A stretch of 64,000 bases of DNA from Streptomyces globisporus (GTDB lineage: Bacteria; Actinomycetota; Actinomycetes; Streptomycetales; Streptomycetaceae): NCBI GenBank assembly GCA_014649555.1, contig BMTG01000004.1, forward strand, positions 124,001 to 188,000, given 5' to 3'. The notes beneath the pieces were generated by a model. The model saw only the letters and a list, made by a program, of their open reading frames with translations. It made no database searches and was not told the origin of the DNA. Positions 60,652 through 64,000 of this stretch are shown in pieces. Position numbers and translations under genes: made by a program. Numbering within the stretch: position 1 is the first letter of the stretch; each line of letters opens with the position of its first letter.

Positions 60652-63201
60652 TCAGCCGGTGGCCGACGTGCGTACGGCGAGGGCGCGGCGGAGGTCGTCG
60701 AGCTGGTCGACGAGCTTGCGGCGCAGGGCGGGGATGAGCTCGGGATCCTCCAGGGCCCGGGTGCCGGTGGCGAGGCTGCCGGCGTCGATGGCGTACGCGG
60801 GGAAGGCGTACCGTCCGGCGGCCTCGGCGATGGCGGGGCCCCGGCGGGCGGCGAGCGCGATGGCGTCCGGGTAGAAGCGGGAGACGTAGTCGCCGGTCAG
60901 CTCTTCCTGTCCGGGCTGCCAGAAGCCCTGGGCGGTGGCGGTGAAGAGGTAGTTGGACAGGGTGTCGTCGGTGAACAGGGCGTCCCAGGCGGCGGCCTTG
61001 GCCTCGGGGGTGGGCAGCGCGGCGCGGCAGCGGGCGGCGCCTTCGCGGCCGGTGGCGCTGGGGTCCGCCGCCAGTTCGGTGGCGATGGCGGTCTCGTCGG
61101 TGGCGCCGAGGACGGCGAGCCGGGTGAGGATGCGCCAGCGCAGCTCGGGGTCGAGTTCGGGTCCGCCGTGGACGGTGCCTTCGTCGAGCCAGCTGCGGAG
61201 CGTGTCGGGCTGGGTGGCGGCGTCGATGAAGTGGCGTACGGCGATGAGGCGCAGGCCCGGCTGCGATCCGTCCTCGGTGCGGCGGATGAGGTCGCGGCAG
61301 AGGTCGGTGAGGGTGGCGCGGGCGGCGGGCAGGTCCTCGGGGACGGTGTAGCGGTCGACGACTTGGCCGGCGGCGAAGGACAGGACGCCCTGGACGAGCG
61401 CGAGGTCCGTCTCGTACGGGAGGTGGGTGCGGGCGGCCTTGAGGTAGGTGGCCGGGGGGAGTTCGGCGTCGCGGACCATGTCGCGGGCGGTGTTCCACAG
61501 GACGGCCCGGGTGAGGGCGTCGGGTATGCCGGAGAGGCCGGCCAGGACGGTGTCCCAGGAGGCGGTGTCCAGGCGGATCTTGGCGTAGGTGAGGTCGCCG
61601 TCGTTGAGGACGACGAGGGCGGGGCGGCGGCCGGGGCGGACGACGGGCGTCCCGTCGCCGGGTACGTCGGTCTCGAAGCGGTCGCGCAGGGCGAGGTGGC
61701 CGGGTCCTGCCTGGGTGTTCAGGGCGTGGTCGTAGGCGCCGACGGTGATGCGGTGGGGGCGGGAGCCGTCGCGGGTGACGGTGAGGGCCCAGGACTGGCC
61801 GTTGCCGTTCGCCGGGGTTCCGGCCGGTTCGGTGGGCGCGGGGGTGCCGATCTCGGCGGTGAGGGTGTCGATGCCGGTGGTGCGCAGCCACTGTTCGGCC
61901 CAGGCGTGGACGTCGCGGTCGGTGGCGGAGGCCAGGTTGTCGATGAAGTCGGCGAGGGTGGCGTTGGCGAACTTGTGGCGGGCGAAGTGGGCGTTGATGC
62001 CGGCCAGGAAGTCCTTCTCGCCGAGCCAGGCGACGAGTTGGCGCAGGGCGGAGGCGCCCTTGGCGTAGCTGATGCCGTCGAAGTTGAGGAGGGCGGAGGC
62101 GGTGTCGGGGACGGCGTCGGGGTCGGGGGCGACGGGGTGGGTGGAGGGGCGCTGGTCGGCGTCGTAGCCCCAGCCCTTGCGGGCGACGCCGAAGTCGACC
62201 CAGGTGTCGGTGAATCGCGTGGCTTCGGTGAGGGTCTGGTAGCCCATGTACTCGGCGAAGGACTCGTTCAGCCAGATGTCGTCCCACCAGGTCAGCGTGA
62301 CGAGGTCGCCGAACCACATGTGGGCCATCTCGTGGGCGATGACCATGGCGCGGGTCTGGCGCTCGGTGTCGGTGACGGCGGAGCGGTAGACGAACTCGTC
62401 GCGGAAGGTGACGAGTCCGGGGTTCTCCATGGCGCCGGCGTTGAACTCGGGGACGAAGGCCTGGTCGTAGGAGTCGAACGGGTAGGGCTCGTCGAACTTC
62501 TCGTGGTAGCGGTCGTAGCAGGCGCGGGTGATGTCGAGGATCTCGTCGGCGTCGGCGTCCAGGTAGGGGGCGAGGGAGCGGCGGCAGTGGATGCCGAAGG
62601 GCAGTCCGGCGTGCTCGGTGGTGATCGAGTGCCAGGGTCCCGCGGCGATGGCGACGAGGTAGGTGGAGATGAGCGGGGTGGGGGCTATGGTCCAGCGCCC
62701 CTCCCCCGTGCGTTCGGCGACGCCGTTGCCGAGGACGGTCCAGCCCTCGGGGGCGGTGACGTCGATGGCGAAGACGGACTTGAGGTCGGGCTGGTCGAAG
62801 GCGGCGAAGACGCGCTGGACGTCCTCCATGAACAGCTGGGTGTAGAGGTAGGTCTCGCCGTCGGTGGGGTCGGTGAAGCGGTGCATGCCCTCGCCGGTGC
62901 GGGAGTAGTGCATCGCGGCGTCGATACGCAGTTCGTGGGGGCCTGCGGTGAGCCCGGTGAGGGGGTAGCGGTTGCCGTCGAGGAGGGCGGGGTCCAGGGG
63001 CTGTCCGTCGAGACTGATCGAGCGCAGGGTGGCGGGCTTGACCTCGACGAAGGTGTCTCCGGCCGCGCGGGCGGTGAACCGGATGACGGTGATGGAGTCG
63101 AAGGTCTCCTCGCCGGTGGTGAGGTCGAGGGCGATCGTGTACCGCTCCACGTCGAGGATCTGGGCTCGGGTCTGCGCTTCGTCGCGCGTCAGTACGGACA
63201 T
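60652..63201 (-). CDS. pepN: Aminopeptidase N
   Basis: 849 aa, ATG 63201. M1 metallopeptidase that removes N-terminal residues from peptides in the cytoplasm. GAMENPG exopeptidase motif is followed by HEMAHMWFGDLVTLTWWDDIWLNESFAEY, the zinc site H-E-x-x-H...E. N-terminal beta domain (RYTIALDLTTGEETFDSITVIRF) and the alpha-helical ERAP1-like C domain are complete. Terminates 3 bases past the convergent ArsR gene. Confidence 0.97.
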   Translation of the reverse strand: MSVLTRDEAQTRAQILDVERYTIALDLTTGEETFDSITVIRFTARAAGDTFVEVKPATLRSISLDGQPLDPALLDGNRYPLTGLTAGPHELRIDAAMHYSRTGEGMHRFTDPTDGETYLYTQLFMEDVQRVFAAFDQPDLKSVFAIDVTAPEGWTVLGNGVAERTGEGRWTIAPTPLISTYLVAIAAGPWHSITTEHAGLPFGIHCRRSLAPYLDADADEILDITRACYDRYHEKFDEPYPFDSYDQAFVPEFNAGAMENPGLVTFRDEFVYRSAVTDTERQTRAMVIAHEMAHMWFGDLVTLTWWDDIWLNESFAEYMGYQTLTEATRFTDTWVDFGVARKGWGYDADQRPSTHPVAPDPDAVPDTASALLNFDGISYAKGASALRQLVAWLGEKDFLAGINAHFARHKFANATLADFIDNLASATDRDVHAWAEQWLRTTGIDTLTAEIGTPAPTEPAGTPANGNGQSWALTVTRDGSRPHRITVGAYDHALNTQAGPGHLALRDRFETDVPGDGTPVVRPGRRPALVVLNDGDLTYAKIRLDTASWDTVLAGLSGIPDALTRAVLWNTARDMVRDAELPPATYLKAARTHLPYETDLALVQGVLSFAAGQVVDRYTVPEDLPAARATLTDLCRDLIRRTEDGSQPGLRLIAVRHFIDAATQPDTLRSWLDEGTVHGGPELDPELRWRILTRLAVLGATDETAIATELAADPSATGREGAARCRAALPTPEAKAAAWDALFTDDTLSNYLFTATAQGFWQPGQEELTGDYVSRFYPDAIALAARRGPAIAEAAGRYAFPAYAIDAGSLATGTRALEDPELIPALRRKLVDQLDDLRRALAVRTSATG

Positions 63202-63360
63202 GGCCCCATGCTGCCGTACGGGGGACGGCGGGCGCAGCGGGGTTCTCCCTGGGCGGACGGGCGGGCGGATGGCGTGATCGCGCCGGGCGGATACCCCCGG
63301 GGGGCTGTTGCCGCTTACCATCTCCTCGGCGCGGCACACCGAGTACCGAGGACGTCCCTC

Positions 63361-64000
63361 ATGACGCTCACGCCTGCGCCCGAACCTGTCGTTCCGAGAC
63401 CCGGGCCCGAGGTCCGGCCCACCGCGATCGGTCCCCGGTCACCGGAGTCGCCGCACGGGCCCGATGCCGGTCCTGGTGCCGGTCCTGGTGCCGGTCCCGG
63501 TCCTGATGCCGGTCGCGGTCCCCTGCTGCCGCGGGCTGTCTGCGAGGCGGCGCTGACCGCGCTGCTGCTGTTCCTGATCGTGACGGCGGTGCGGTGGCTC
63601 GTCGGGCCGGACCCGGGGGCGGCGGCCGCCCGTCCGGCGGTACTGGGCGCGGTCGTCGGCACCCTGCTCGCCCTGTTCATGATGTCCCCGCCCGGCCGGT
63701 GCTCGGGCGGCCATCTGAACCCGGCCGTCTCCCTCGCGCTGTGGCGGCTCGGGGTCTTCCCCGGCCGTGAGGTCGTGCCGTACGCCGTGGCCCAGTTGGC
63801 CGGGTCGCTGTTCGGGGTGTGGTGCGCGGGGCTGGTGTGGGGTCCGGTCACCGCGCGCCCGCCGGTGCGCCACGCCTCGGTGCGGGCCGATCCGGCGTGG
63901 GGCGACGCGGCGGTCCTGGCGGCCGAGGCGGGGGTCCTGGCGGGGTCGACGCTGATGCTCGCCGTGCTGCTCGCGTCGCCGGGCGGGCGCCGGGTGCTGC
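63361..64000 (+). CDS. Aquaporin/MIP-family channel, 3' end outside window
   Basis: ATG 63361; open to the window edge. Residues 1-57 are a Gly/Pro/Ala-rich cytoplasmic tail with the GPGAGPGAGPGPDAG repeats. Membrane segments then begin (AALTALLLFLIVTAVRWLV, AVLGAVVGTLLALFMM) and the first half-helix carries GGHLNPAVSLALW, the MIP-type NPA motif, followed by VVPYAVAQLAGSLFGVWCAGLVWG. The second NPA should follow outside the window. Conducts water or small neutral solutes. Divergent from pepN, gap 159 bases. Confidence 0.85.
   Translation, partial: MTLTPAPEPVVPRPGPEVRPTAIGPRSPESPHGPDAGPGAGPGAGPGPDAGRGPLLPRAVCEAALTALLLFLIVTAVRWLVGPDPGAAAARPAVLGAVVGTLLALFMMSPPGRCSGGHLNPAVSLALWRLGVFPGREVVPYAVAQLAGSLFGVWCAGLVWGPVTARPPVRHASVRADPAWGDAAVLAAEAGVLAGSTLMLAVLLASPGGRRVL

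Noticed and set aside
1-64000. CRISPR arrays, insertion sequences, prophage genes
   Set aside because: No spaced direct repeats, transposase, integrase or structural phage genes were seen.

Overview
High GC, GTG starts, long codon-biased ORFs, Tat and lipoprotein signals, mycothiol-type enzymes and the order uvrA - uvrB - rpsA - polA - liv - pdtaR-like - pyk identify this as a piece of the conserved central chromosome of a Streptomyces species (order compared from memory, not by search). No phage, transposon or CRISPR array is visible.

Layout. 1-8200: start of uvrA, two small hydrolase/isomerase genes, a TerC-type metal exporter behind a probable yybP-ykoY (Mn2+) riboswitch, two TerD-domain proteins and uvrB. 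8200-17500: MHYT sensor, glycerophosphodiester phosphodiesterase, ogt, MFS exporter, cupin, psuG/psuK pseudouridine catabolism, a kinase-like protein with an eroded P-loop, and a divergent HxlR regulator/aminotransferase pair. 17500-23450: a decayed peptidase-like gene, then a leftward run of SNF2 helicase, SWIM protein, an uncharacterised 243-aa protein and, directly downstream of it, two tandem RNA genes that fold as complete tRNAs only if they are circularly permuted (3' half encoded before 5' half). 23800-43500: housekeeping genes (coaE, rpsA, hrpB, polA), methyltransferases, secreted glycan enzymes, membrane proteins including a 45-aa one, and a YdeP-type molybdopterin oxidoreductase. 43600-50400: thioesterase and a five-gene branched-chain amino-acid ABC operon. 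50460-54330: ANTAR response regulator, tRNA-Leu(CAA) followed by a free-standing LAGLIDADG protein, pyk, SIMPL protein. 54470-64000: Tat-exported 5'-nucleotidase, a DesA/DesB-like siderophore pair, two small regulators, aminopeptidase N and the start of an aquaporin-family gene that runs off the window.

The most unusual item is 17973-19006. Two independent tRNA-like sequences (called A and B here) each have a perfect 7-bp acceptor stem, D arm, perfect 5-bp anticodon stem, 4-5-nt variable loop and canonical T arm, but the halves are swapped: the acceptor 3' strand is joined by a 3- or 6-nt linker to the acceptor 5' strand, and the anticodon loop is open to the flanking transcript. The upstream 243-aa gene on the same strand is the obvious candidate partner. 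I know permuted tRNA genes from algae and archaea and permuted two-piece tmRNA in some bacteria; I do not know this bacterial arrangement.

Regulatory structure visible by eye includes an rpsA promoter, a pyk promoter overlapped by a palindrome, overlapping palindromes between the HxlR regulator and the aminotransferase, a 28-bp palindromic site before an RsbW-like gene, and several strong bidirectional terminators.
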